NCBI GenBank assembly: GCA_016928155.1
Contig: JAFGLG010000011.1
Location: 1 to 52,639 of the forward strand
Reading direction: 5' to 3'
DNA: 52,639 bases
Origin: Candidatus Woesearchaeota archaeon
GTDB lineage: Archaea > Nanobdellota > Nanobdellia > Woesearchaeales > JAFGLG01
Positions 21,727 through 32,200 of this stretch are shown piece after piece; the stretch's first letter is position 1; the number at the start of each line of letters is the position of its first letter. The position numbers and the translations under genes are program-made. The notes beneath the pieces were generated by a model. The model did no database searches, was not told the origin of the DNA, and saw nothing but the letters and a program-made list of their open reading frames with translations.

Positions 21727-23724
21727 CTATAATTTCTTCAGCCTGTCACTGAGGTCCTGAAGCTTTCGTGCAATCTCATTCAATCTCTCCTCTTCATCTG
21801 AGAGCTTCCTTATCAGTTCTGGATAGGCCATGCTTGGCCTTGCTTCGGCTGCTCTGGAAGGTGACTGAACTTGATGCCCCTGGGCTTCAGGCTGCTGGTT
21901 TTGCCGGATGTTCTCTCGCTCGGCTGCCTCTCTTTCTATGACGACATGATGCTGCCCGGATTGCTGCCCGGATTGCTCTGCATGCCCGGTAAAGGATCCC
22001 CTTTCATCATATTCCTTGCCTGTGAACCCATCCATAGGCATGATTTCCTCTTCTTTGATGTCCAGCTGCTGCAGCACCAATGAAGGGTTCTTGTAGTACA
22101 GGTTGATCATCTTGGTGAATTCCTTGAAATTGATTATGTGCCTCTTCAGCATCCTGCCGAGGACTTCTGCCCTGATGGCCATCTCCTTGGACAGCTTCTC
22201 GACAGGTATCCCTGATCTCTCTGTTATCCTGTTCAGGACCACTGAGGCATTGCTGAATCCGAAAGTGTCATTTGCGGGGTCCCATTCGACAAACGTGTTG
22301 TATTTGACCTCACCGTTTGGTTTCACGTCAATTATCTCATTCAGCTGGGTCATCCTCCTGAAGTTCTTCTCCCTGCCCTTGACATGCGTGGTCACGCAGA
22401 CTATGTCGAGTGATTTTACCAGTGATGCGCTGAGGTTTATCGGCGGTGTCTGGAGCCTCTGTGTCAGTGTCTCCACAGATGCTGCGTGGAATGTTCCGAA
22501 AGAGGGGTGTCCTGATGCCATCCCCTGGAACAGGACCGACGCTTCCTGCCCCCTGATCTCTCCGACTATCACATAGTCAGGGTTCTGCCTGAAGCTCTCC
22601 TTGAGCAGGTCGAATAATGATACGCCGCCGTATGTCTCTCCGAGTATGTTCGGTATGCCGTATCCCAGCCTCACGACTGCAGGGAGCCAGTTCTCGTGCG
22701 CCAGGTTTATCTCTCTTGTGTCCTCTATGGAGCAGACCCTCGATTCTGGGGGTATGAAATACATGAATGAGTTGAGGAAGGTCGTCTTTCCCGATCCTGT
22801 CTCTCCGACCACGATTATGTTGAACTTGTGCTCTATTGCGAGCCAGATGTATGCGAAGACAAGCGGCGTCGATGTGCCGTAGTTTATCAGGTGTATGGGA
22901 GTCCATGGGTTCTTCGTGAATTTCCTTATCGTGAATGTGGGCCCTCTTGTTGTCACATCCTCGGAATATGTGGCATTCACCCTGGACCCGTCTGGCAGTG
23001 TGCCGTCGAGCAGGGGCCTTGCGAAGCTCACATACCTTCCGCATTTCTGCGCAAGCTTCTCCACGAAATTTGTGGCCTCGTCAAGTGTCTGGAGGGTGAC
23101 ATTTGTCCTGATGTTCTCATATTTCCTGTGGACTATGTATATCGGCGTCTTTATTCCGTTGCACTCTATGTCCTCTATGAAGTAATCCTTGAGCAATGGC
23201 TCGATGAGGTTGAGCCCGACATAGTCCCTGTAGATGTAGTACATGGCCTTGAGGTATGTCTTTTTGGTCACTTTCGTGCCGAGCTCTGTGAGTATTGACT
23301 GCACATTCTTCTCCAGATAGGATATGACCTTGTGCTCCATCAGGGAGTTGATGAAGCTCACGTTTATCATCTCCTCGAGGGCGAGCTTGATGAGTTTCAG
23401 GAGCTGCTGTTCTGTGTCGCTCAGCTGGGGCTCCTCCACCTCGTATAAGAGCTCGTTCTGCGTATTGTCCCAGTAGATGTGGGCATATGCATATGGCGCT
23501 ATGAGGGGATATCTTATGTCTATCTCTTTCTTGTTCTCGAAAGGAGGTATGGAGATGAGCTTTGGCCTTAGGTCAATCTTGAAGAATGTGTGGAAAGTCT
23601 GTATCCCTTCTTCTTTCTTCTTCTCCTTGGATGTTATTATCATCTCTGCTGCTTTGGGGCCTACCTGCTGTTCCAGTTCCTCCTGCTCTTTCGGTTTCTT
23701 GTCCTTGAAGAGGATTTTGCTCAC
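21727..23724 (-). CDS. tadA: Type II/IV secretion ATPase (TadA/VirB11/FlaI-like) with coiled-coil tail
   Basis: The 665-residue motor of the pilus system. The N-terminal domain (about 1-270) precedes a VirB11-type core: Walker A 'Gly-Glu-Thr-Gly-Ser-Gly-Lys-Thr' (307-314), an Asp-box 'Cys-Ser-Ile-Glu-Asp-Thr-Arg-Glu', Walker B 'Val-Ile-Val-Gly-Glu-Ile-Arg-Gly' (about 385-392) and His-box 'Gly-His-Pro-Ser-Phe-Gly-Thr-Phe-His-Ala' (about 405-414). All catalytic positions are intact. Beyond about residue 560 is an extra tail: a Gln/His/Gly-rich flexible stretch and then a Leu-based heptad region to the C-terminus, not usual in this family. GTG start, overlapping the upstream stop (TGA) region. 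Energises assembly of the pilins encoded just upstream with the two T2SSF proteins downstream. Confidence 0.9.
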   Translation of the reverse strand: MSKILFKDKKPKEQEELEQQVGPKAAEMIITSKEKKKEEGIQTFHTFFKIDLRPKLISIPPFENKKEIDIRYPLIAPYAYAHIYWDNTQNELLYEVEEPQLSDTEQQLLKLIKLALEEMINVSFINSLMEHKVISYLEKNVQSILTELGTKVTKKTYLKAMYYIYRDYVGLNLIEPLLKDYFIEDIECNGIKTPIYIVHRKYENIRTNVTLQTLDEATNFVEKLAQKCGRYVSFARPLLDGTLPDGSRVNATYSEDVTTRGPTFTIRKFTKNPWTPIHLINYGTSTPLVFAYIWLAIEHKFNIIVVGETGSGKTTFLNSFMYFIPPESRVCSIEDTREINLAHENWLPAVVRLGYGIPNILGETYGGVSLFDLLKESFRQNPDYVIVGEIRGQEASVLFQGMASGHPSFGTFHAASVETLTQRLQTPPINLSASLVKSLDIVCVTTHVKGREKNFRRMTQLNEIIDVKPNGEVKYNTFVEWDPANDTFGFSNASVVLNRITERSGIPVEKLSKEMAIRAEVLGRMLKRHIINFKEFTKMINLYYKNPSLVLQQLDIKEEEIMPMDGFTGKEYDERGSFTGHAEQSGQQSGQHHVVIEREAAERENIRQNQQPEAQGHQVQSPSRAAEARPSMAYPELIRKLSDEEERLNEIARKLQDLSDRLKKL

Positions 23725-23725
23725 C

Positions 23726-24445
23726 TCATTGCATCACAGCCTTGACCCTGACGAAATCCGTGTTCGATTCGAGTGTGAATGAGAGCTCGTATTGTTTTGT
23801 GGCATTTTCGTCTGTTGGATCGTCTGTGGTGTTGATGAACGCTGTCACAGTGGCCTCTGCCAGCGTGTCTCCTATCTCTGATATCCGCACATATCCGTTG
23901 CCTTCCCCGAACTGTTCTTCTCCCAGTATGTAGAAGTCGAATTCCCCGTCAGTCTTCTCTCCTGTCGGCAGGTACTCGGCATATTCTATCAGGTCTGATG
24001 TGTTCAGGCTTCCCCATTCCTCCTGGGATCCGATTTTCCTGAAGGCGAACTTCACATTGCTGTTCTCCATGAAGTAATGCGTCCCGTTCTCCCATGTCTC
24101 GACATCTGCGCAGGATAATATCCTCAGGTTGCCCAGCCTTATCTCTGATCTTGGCTCTATTATCTCTGCATCTGTCTCCATGGTCCATTTGAGCACATCA
24201 TTCTCCACGCTCAGCTCACCTGCCCTTATCTCCAGAGGTATGGCCCTCTGGGTTCCGACCTCTGCCTGGGCCACCTCTATGATGTGCTGGTCCAGGTTGA
24301 TGAAGTTGTCCCTTGTTCGGGTGAATGTTGCTTTGTCGCTCATCTTGCTGAGCAGGGGCAGACCTCCTTCAAGTATCAGCACTACGACTACTGCTGTGAT
24401 CAGCAGGTACAGTACAGCTGATACCCAGATCTGTCCTTTCTTCAT
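23726..24445 (-). CDS. Pilin-like secreted protein with class III signal peptide
   Basis: A 239-residue protein beginning 'Met-Lys-Lys-Gly-Gln-Ile-Trp' followed by a hydrophobic helix, the layout of archaeal type IV pilins cut after Gly by the prepilin peptidase so that Gln becomes residue +1. The remaining 210 residues are beta-rich, acidic and contain several N-glycosylation sequons (for example Asn-Gly-Thr). It lies 2 bases before the ATPase gene and 4 bases after the preceding pilin gene. Larger than a typical major pilin, so it may be a minor or tip pilin. Confidence 0.75.
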   Translation of the reverse strand: MKKGQIWVSAVLYLLITAVVVVLILEGGLPLLSKMSDKATFTRTRDNFINLDQHIIEVAQAEVGTQRAIPLEIRAGELSVENDVLKWTMETDAEIIEPRSEIRLGNLRILSCADVETWENGTHYFMENSNVKFAFRKIGSQEEWGSLNTSDLIEYAEYLPTGEKTDGEFDFYILGEEQFGEGNGYVRISEIGDTLAEATVTAFINTTDDPTDENATKQYELSFTLESNTDFVRVKAVMQ

Positions 24446-24449
24446 TGCC

Positions 24450-25025
24450 TTAGCAGTATTTCCAGTATCTCACATCGATATAATTGTCAGTGCAGACCAC
24501 AGGCTTATCGATGTCAGATGTCTTCACCATCGCATAGATCCTTAAAAAATCAAGCTCAGTGATATCGTGGGCCTCTGAAACAAGAGCTAGACTATCGCAT
24601 CCTTCTGGGAGGTCTGCATCAAAATCCAAGGGTATGCTTATTTTTAGTGCTCCTCCGGTATCAACTTCTTCTATATGGGGCAGGTCGCATACATTCCCGT
24701 CATTATCTACAAACCTTACCTTGAATCCTTCCAGTTTCTTGTACTGTCCGTTTTCGACTGTGAAGGTCACATTCCACACATTCTCTGTAGAGTTGTCTAT
24801 GCAGAATTTTGTATCGCCATCTATCTGCATGAAATTCCATTTCACATCCTGTCCGCAGGCTATCTCGCCGGCTGTCCTCTCTTCGGCTCCGCCGACCTGT
24901 TCTTTTACATATCTGTTTACCCAGTTCATGATGAGCGCTCCCACTACAACAGTCAGCACCATGAGGAGCACTGCTGCGATGAGCGGGGACACACCACGCT
25001 TGTTCATCCTTTGTTTTGTTTTCAT
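24450..25025 (-). CDS. Archaeal type IV pilin (DUF1628-type N-terminus)
   Basis: A 191-residue pilin. The N-terminus 'Asn-Lys-Arg-Gly-Val-Ser-Pro-Leu-Ile-Ala-Ala-Val-Leu-Leu' is the classic archaeal pilin/archaellin signature, with cleavage expected after Gly. The body is beta-rich with three to four cysteines. The start is taken as ATG 25025 because GAGGTGA lies about 9 bases upstream; a GTG at 25037 is also in frame but overlaps that ribosome-binding site. Member of a run of four pilin-like genes ahead of the ATPase. Confidence 0.8.
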   Translation of the reverse strand: MKTKQRMNKRGVSPLIAAVLLMVLTVVVGALIMNWVNRYVKEQVGGAEERTAGEIACGQDVKWNFMQIDGDTKFCIDNSTENVWNVTFTVENGQYKKLEGFKVRFVDNDGNVCDLPHIEEVDTGGALKISIPLDFDADLPEGCDSLALVSEAHDITELDFLRIYAMVKTSDIDKPVVCTDNYIDVRYWKYC

Positions 25026-25074
25026 TCTCTCATTCACCTCGTTATTGATATTATTTTGATATTATGATATTTCA

Positions 25075-25590
25075 TCATCTGCAGGGCAGGAAATCACCCT
25101 GCTCTATGGTGAGCGCCTTTTCCTTGCAGATTATGTCCTCATCATTTATCTTGACAATGGGGCTGAGTTTTATCTGCAATAGGTCATCATTGAGTATTAT
25201 GTGGTTGTAGGTGTAGTTGATGTGTTTAACTCCTGCTTTCGGTATCCCGCTGTCAGGCAGTGTTATCACATCTATATTGTCTGATTCATCCACGATTATC
25301 ATGTGCAGCCCTTGTATGTCCACATTCGGCCCGTTCTCCACCATGAGATCCAGGAGATGCTCTGTGCTGTTGATGCATATCTTCTTCCTCCCGTTGACTT
25401 CATAGAGCCTTATGCCGACATCGAGCTTGCATTTGTATTGTGTCTCTGTTGTGATGTCTGTCCTCTCTATGCTGCTTTTCGTGTACTGCCTTCCCCAGTT
25501 CATGACTATCGCGCCTAGTGCTATTGCGAATGCTATGAGAAGTACTGTTGCTATCAGCGGGCTGATTCCTCTTTTTTTCATGTTTTGCAT
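25075..25590 (-). CDS. Archaeal type IV pilin
   Basis: A 171-residue pilin with N-terminus 'Lys-Lys-Arg-Gly-Ile-Ser-Pro-Leu-Ile-Ala-Thr-Val-Leu-Leu-Ile', nearly the same as its downstream neighbour, then a unique C-terminal beta domain with cysteines. GGGTG about 8 bases before the ATG supports the start. It probably arose by duplication with the 191-residue pilin: the signal and helix are conserved while the exposed domains differ. Confidence 0.8.
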   Translation of the reverse strand: MQNMKKRGISPLIATVLLIAFAIALGAIVMNWGRQYTKSSIERTDITTETQYKCKLDVGIRLYEVNGRKKICINSTEHLLDLMVENGPNVDIQGLHMIIVDESDNIDVITLPDSGIPKAGVKHINYTYNHIILNDDLLQIKLSPIVKINDEDIICKEKALTIEQGDFLPCR

Positions 25591-25599
25591 ATTGGCACC

Positions 25600-26082
25600 C
25601 TATCTGCAGCTGGCTTCCTTGCTCATGTTCTTTGACACGAGCCTGTTCCTGCATATTATGACCTCGCCTGCTGTCCTGTCGATATAGACAGGTATGGCCT
25701 CGAGGGTTATGATTGTGTCATTGGCCTTCTCGAAGTGCACTGATTTCGTGAGGCTGGGCTTGATGGTCTCATTGATTTCTGTGATATCAGGCGGCGATTC
25801 ATTGTAGTATTTCCTGAATATGATCTGGTCTATGCGCAGGTTGTTCCTATTTGTTATCTGGGTTTCTATGCTCGAGCTGTTCTTGCATATCGCGTGGTCC
25901 ATGCTTATTGATATCTGCTCACACCTGTCTGAGTCGAACACCCTTTTCTGTGCTCCTGTGAGAGCTTCTCTTGAATAGTTCTTCATCCATGTCATCATCA
26001 GCGCGCTCAGGCCGATGATCATTGCCATGAGGAGTATCCATGAAAGCCAGATTTCTATGCCTCTTTTGTTCATGGGTCTCAT
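25600..26082 (-). CDS. Pilin-like protein
   Basis: First gene of the pilin block, about 160 residues. The N-terminus 'Asn-Lys-Arg-Gly-Ile-Glu-Ile-Trp-Leu-Ser-Trp-Ile-Leu-Leu' carries Glu at +2 of the mature protein after the expected Gly cleavage; the hydrophobic helix continues with unusual Met and Trp content. The beta domain contains four cysteines and ends Glu-Ala-Ser-Cys-Arg. ATGs at 26082 and 26073 and a TTG at 26091 are possible starts; I use the first ATG. Preceded by two TATA boxes, so the pilin-ATPase-platform genes have their own promoter separate from the giant-protein operon. Confidence 0.7.
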   Translation of the reverse strand: MRPMNKRGIEIWLSWILLMAMIIGLSALMMTWMKNYSREALTGAQKRVFDSDRCEQISISMDHAICKNSSSIETQITNRNNLRIDQIIFRKYYNESPPDITEINETIKPSLTKSVHFEKANDTIITLEAIPVYIDRTAGEVIICRNRLVSKNMSKEASCR

Positions 26083-26114
26083 GTGTACCAATTTGAGGTT
26101 CCTCTGCAGTCCCC

Positions 26115-26177
26115 ATTATTATATATAGGTCTGCTACAAATTACTATACTATTTTCGTATATAGGTATATAAATTTT
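26115..26177 (-). promoter_or_regulatory. Promoter region of the pilin-ATPase operon
   Basis: Two TATA-like boxes on the minus strand: TATATATAATAA-like sequence at about 26116-26128 and AAATTTATATA at about 26166-26176. The nearer would give a leader of roughly 14 bases. This 150-base gap separates the giant-protein genes from the pilin genes. Confidence 0.5.
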
Positions 26178-26247
26178 TTGTATTATTCCACTTTTTTGTG
26201 ACATTTTTGACCTTTTTTTCATTTTTAAGATGGATTATTTCTGCTTA

Positions 26248-29200
26248 TCATTCATATTTGATTATTTTCTGTGCTTCTTCGCTTCCTGATGTCTTTAATT
26301 TTACATAAACAAGATTTTTACCATCAATTTTTCCTTTTTTCTGGAATATAAGGTCAAATCTTCCTGTATATAACTTAAGGTCATCTGATTGAAGCACGAT
26401 ATCCTCATATTTCAGCAGTGTCGTCATTGGGCAGATGTTCTGGTCAAGGGGAAGCCCGAATGATGGATATGGAAGGTCCATGAAGCTTTTGTCCATGAGA
26501 TAGCTGGCACGCTTGATTATGTTCGAATTCGGGTTGCTCATTAGTATGAATGAATTGTCAAGGCCATCTGTCTCTATTCGTATGTTTTTACCTTCTGGTT
26601 TGCCTGCTGCATCCTGGGTCTCGCTTGCCAACCCGACCTGGTATCCGCTGTATTTCAGGACAGCTATCTGCCCGCAGGGTTCCTCAGTGCATGGCGGCAG
26701 TGGTGTCCCTTGAATTATGGAACTGTATCCTATGTTCAGCTTAAGCACCTGGAGTTCGCTGATCCCGCAATGCTCATTTTCTGATGGATCATAATTCACA
26801 GTCTCAGTGCCGGGATATGACACAGTGATTTCAAGTTCTCCCTCTTCTTCAGGCATGCTGAATCTCAGCATGTAAAGGCCGAGCCCAAGGTCAGTCACTT
26901 TCACAGGCACTGCCTGCCCGTTGATAGCTACATTGAAACTCTTCAGGCCTCCGAGCCCGACATTCTCTCCATTGTAGAACGCAGTCACATTTATCATGAT
27001 CTCCAGGGACTGTCCGGTGTAGTAATCGCCCTCGCTGTCCGGGCAGAATACTGTTATGTCTGTCGGCGAAGCATCAGGCATTATCGTGAAATTTGTTTTT
27101 TCTGTATCATTGTACATGCCCACATAGTCTGTGCAGTTGACCTGGTATTCATAGCTCCCCTGCTCAAGGAAAAGCTTGTCCCTGTGGTCCCTGTTCCCTG
27201 TTATGCTGAATGGGGTGAGATTCTCCTCATCAGGCTCGATCTGCCTGAACTCGCAGATCGCAGGTTCGTTTGTTGTGACCCAGAATTCCGGGTTCTCGTC
27301 CACAACAAGGCCGCGCGGTGTTATTATCGTCACAGCAGGCGGGCCTTTGTAGATGTCGATGTTCACCCTGAAATGCGCTGTGCCTCCCCAGTTTCCTGCC
27401 TTGTCCTGCGTCTTTATGTGGAAATACCATATCCCGTTCCTTAGTGTGTATGTGGCATTCCTCTTCTTGTCATATTCCCCCTGCTGGCCTTCATGGATAT
27501 TGTCAGGTATCGTGTCATTGTATCCGTCAAGTGTATAGCTGTAACCATATATCCCGCTGAGTTCATCCTGACCTGTCCAGTTGATTGTGACTGTGGCATC
27601 CTCATACCATTCAGACTGGTCAGGGTGTGTGGTGCTGCTCACATTGACATAAGGATTCACTATGTCCAGGATGATGCCGTCGCTTTTTCCAAGGGTCTCG
27701 AGTGATGCTGAGTTGACTGATTTCACATGGAATGTGTAATTGTGCCCGTGATCGAGCTCGAATGGGCTTGCTGATGAGTTAACTACTGTGACCTCTGTGC
27801 TCTGCCCGACATAAACCCAGTTGGTTATATTGAGTCCCTCTGTCACATCCCATACCCTGAACATGTACACCAGGGGTATATGGAGGAGCTCTGATTCCCT
27901 GTCAGTCGAGTTGTACCAGTATGCATGGAGCATGGTGGCATTGTTTGTGTAGTCCCCGTCATCGACGACAACAGGCGGTGTCGGGGGTGTCGGGTCAAGG
28001 CCTGCTCCGCTGAAGTTGTACCATATCGTATCGCTCGTCTCTCTGACATTGCCTGCCCTGTCGCGCACATATAGGAACACTGTCTTCTCTCCGCCGCCTT
28101 CGCTAAGCTGCCAGAGCTTTGTGTTTGTGCATTGCTCCCAGCTCGATGTGCTTGAATGCAGGATTATGTTGGTGCTGTTCGGTGAAGCGACAGATGCGTC
28201 TGATCTTGAGATATCGCCCCTGAATCTCAGGTCTGTGCCCATTGTGTCGAAGATGAGTGTCTGTCCTGGCACAATAGGTTTCCAGTCTGCTCCGTCATTG
28301 TTTGATACATGATAGTCTATCTTCCCTGCCGGCTCTGTGTACTCGACTTCAAGATCCTCGAATATGATGTCTCCTGCAGTTTCTGAATATGCGAAAAGCG
28401 GTATGTCGCATGGGTCGAATGCACAGTCACGCAGATATCTCTGGAGATTATATGAGATGTCCTCTCTTTCGCTGCCCTCATATGGTCCTGTCTTGGTCCA
28501 GATTATGCGCTTGTCATATTCATAACCCATCTCTATATGGGGATTTGTCGGTGTCCTTGTCTGGTAGAGCCTGAATGCCATGTCATGTGTCGCATTCTCT
28601 ATCTGATCGCTCCCGTTAATGTAGAATAGCCTTGTGTTCGTATTGTTGTCGTTGACGATACGGGGAGGCTGTTTAAGTCCGGTATCTTTATCAGGTGTTG
28701 CATTGTTGACTATATGATAGAACTTTCCCTTTGCCAGTGCTATGCTTTTTGGGAATTCAATCTCGCACCAGTTTGATTTGCTGCAGTAGTAGTCGCTGAT
28801 TTCGATGATTTTCATGTTGACATCCCTTATGCTGATAGTGCCCTGTCCTCCTTCATTAGGCCCATCTTCAAGATAGAGGCTTACTCCGTTTATCTCTGTA
28901 TCGCTTGTGATATATATCCGCTCTGCCACAGCATCCCAGTCATCTGCATTCACTGTGCCATTTTGGGTATCGCCGGTCTGCACCCATATCTTGTATTCTC
29001 CATTGTTGTTGTTTGCCCCGGTTATGTTCACTTCTGCGCGGTCTATCACTATCTCTTTGGGAAGCCTTATGTAGCCTGTCAGCTTTCCTGACCTGTGGAA
29101 CCTAAGCGTTTCCGCAGTTCCGCCGTCTGCAAATCTTGTCTCTATCCCCAGGGCCCCTGGTATGTATTGGTCTGCCGACAGCTTGACTGATGCCACCCCT

Positions 29201-32200
29201 TCAGGGATGATTATCGTGGATGATGTGAAATTCCCGCTTATGTAGCCGTTATTTAGCCTGAGAGTGTCTCCTATCATTGACACATTCTCTCCTGTGAGGT
29301 TATCATGTCCGAGATGGATGCTGTATTCCCTGGTTATCCGGGAATTGCTTACCCTGCAGTCTCTTACTCCGCTCATGACTGAATTGTTCTCGACATCCTC
29401 GAAGTCCATCTCCAGTATCACGCTTCTTGTGGCTGTGACATTGGGGTTTGTGGATTCGAAACCAGGCACTCCGAGGTTTGATATCGTTATCCAGCCGTTG
29501 GGCCTTGTGTTGTCGAGCATGACTTCAGCAGTGCTTAGTATATAATTACCCATCGTGTCTGACACATTTGCAGTGAGTGTCTTGATGCCGTCAGGCTGTG
29601 TGTTGTTGAGGCTTATTGTGTGGTTGCCTTTGTAGACTGAATTCCTGTCAGGGTCAGTGAGAAGTACAATCGGCGCAGGCCCTGATTCAGGCGCATCTGC
29701 ATCGCTCACATTCACAAGGACGCTGTAGTCCAGTCCATTGCCCCTGTATGTCATGTTCATCCTGGTGCCGTCCATGACATAGTATGGCTCGACAATGAGC
29801 TCTCCGAGCGGGAATGAATTGTCTGTCCTCACGAGTATCTGCCTTGAGTATCCTAAATTGCCAAGATGGTCATATGCGCGGACCTGCAGTGTATGTGCGC
29901 CGTCATTGGCCAATGTTGTGTTCCATACATGATAAGCACCTATATTGAAGAATGTGTCTCCATCTATTGAGAGCTGGACACGTGCCACATCACCTGGACC
30001 TGCATCTGTTGCATTATAGGTTATATTGACAAGCCTGCTCAGGTACTGATCAGGGAAAGGATAGGTTATATTGATTTCAGGCGGTGTATTGTCCACATAG
30101 CATGGGATAGAATGGTCGCTGTATGTGTTTCCCATGGCATCTTTTGCTGTTGCGCGGACCTGCATGAGTCCGTCATAGACTGTTTTTGTATCGAGATTCA
30201 AGCTCCAGTTGTTTGCCTCTTTTGTCGTGTACCCGAGTGTGCTGTATTCCAGCTGGTCCTGTGTGTATTCGAAGAGTATTGATTCTGTGTCTGATGCAGT
30301 GCCGTTCACATTGACTGATACTGTGCCTGTTATTGTGCACAGGAGAGGTGAGCCGAGAAGATGGATCGGTTCAAGGCTCACATTTGAGAAAGAGGGGTCT
30401 GTCCTGTCTATTGTTACCGGATGCTCAGTATCATTTCCGATGTAACCGCCGAGCTCGTCAAATCCATCTGCCTGTATTGTATAATCTCCGTCTGGGAATC
30501 CTGATATGTCCCAGAAGAACTCCCAGTTGGGCTCATGCAGCCACCAGGTGACATTCTGCAGGCCTGTGATGTTCAGCGATACATTGTTTGTGTTGCCCGG
30601 ACCTATCACTGTGACGGTTATATTATCATTCATGACAATCCCGGATAATGGATAGATTATTGTTATTGCCTCTGGTGTATTATCTACTGTAAATCCGAAT
30701 ATTTCTGAATATGCCTGATTGTCCTCAGTGTCATTTACCCGGAGCTGAAGTGTGTGCCAGCCATCACCATAGTTTCTTGTATCCCAGGGGTTTGTCTCAT
30801 TTGGTATTGGTATCCACCCTGTTGAGTCGATATTCCATTCCCATGTATCCCAATCCACTCCCGCTATGTTGTCTGTTGCGGAATATTCTGCTGAAATCTG
30901 CCCTGCAATCAGTGTTCCCGGGACAGGATTTGTCAGTGTTATCTGAGGTGGTGTGTTGTCGATTGCCAGGTCTGTCGCGTTGCTCTCCCCCATGTTCCCT
31001 GCGCTGTCATAGAGCAGCGCTCTTAATGTGTAAAAGTTTCCGTCAGGCGCTTCTGTCGTGTCCCACATCACCTGGAATGGCGCTGCATAGTCTGTCTCGA
31101 TAGGCAGCCAGTTTCCTAATCCTTGCCTGTATTCGAAAACTGCCATCTGCGTGTCTGGACTTGCTTCGCTGACTGCTATTGATTCAGTATGGGACAATAT
31201 AGGACCGTCAACATTCAATGATCCTGTTGGATCGGTCGTGTCCTTTATCACAATCACTGAATCCTCGCCGAGCTTGCATGGCCATATGGGCTGATACAGG
31301 CAATACCATGGATAATTTCCTGGAAGGAAGCGGTATGCTTTTGCAGTTATCTCATAGCTCCCGTCTTCTAGGCTTGTTGTATAATGAATATATTCCCAGA
31401 TGTCCCCTGATGTATATAGCTCTATTGAAGCCATATGGGTGGTGTTTATGGTGAGGTTTATCCATGCTGCATCATGCGCAATCATCTTGATGAGGACCTC
31501 ATCCTCGATATAAGAATGATCACCTGGCTGTACAATCAGGACTCCGGGAGGGGTATTATCTATCAGGACCTCGACGCTGTCATATCCATAGTTGCCTGCT
31601 GCATCCTTGACTCTCATTGTCACCTGTAAGGTCATGTCAGGCCATTCTGTGGTGTTCCATTCATGCCTTGACTGGGGTATGTTGTTTGCTGGCTTCCATT
31701 CTGCTCCCTCGCCTATCCTTATTTCTGCAGAATTTGAAAGTGCATCCCAGGAAAGCTCATAGGTTATGTTTATCACACCGAACACTATCTCAGTGGCACC
31801 AGGGCTTGTTATGTTGATTTCAGGCGGCCCTGAATCAAGTATTATATCATATATCGTGATGTTTGTGTTGTTTGCGATGTCCCTGACTTGGTAGTGTATC
31901 TCCTTGGCACCGTCATCAGGTCCGAGATACCATACTCTCTGGGATTCGCACGGCTCCCAAGCCCATCCTTCAAGCTCTGTTGCATTATGCCCGTATCTGC
32001 ATCTCTTCTCATCTGTCCTGTCAGGGAAGATTGTATCCAGATTATCAGAGAAGTCAAGCTCAAGATTCACGAACTCTGTGTTGGAGTAAGAAATTCCGAG
32101 ATACACCAAGGCAGATGGCACTTCTATTGATGCATTTGGTTTTATGTTATCAAGATATATCTGTTTTTGGATGTTTAACCCGCTCCCGAATCCTGTATCT

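Noticed and set aside
26092-26247. Possible transcription terminator after the 2227-residue gene
   Set aside because: The minus-strand sequence is A-rich rather than T-rich; the visible signals are promoter boxes for the pilin genes.
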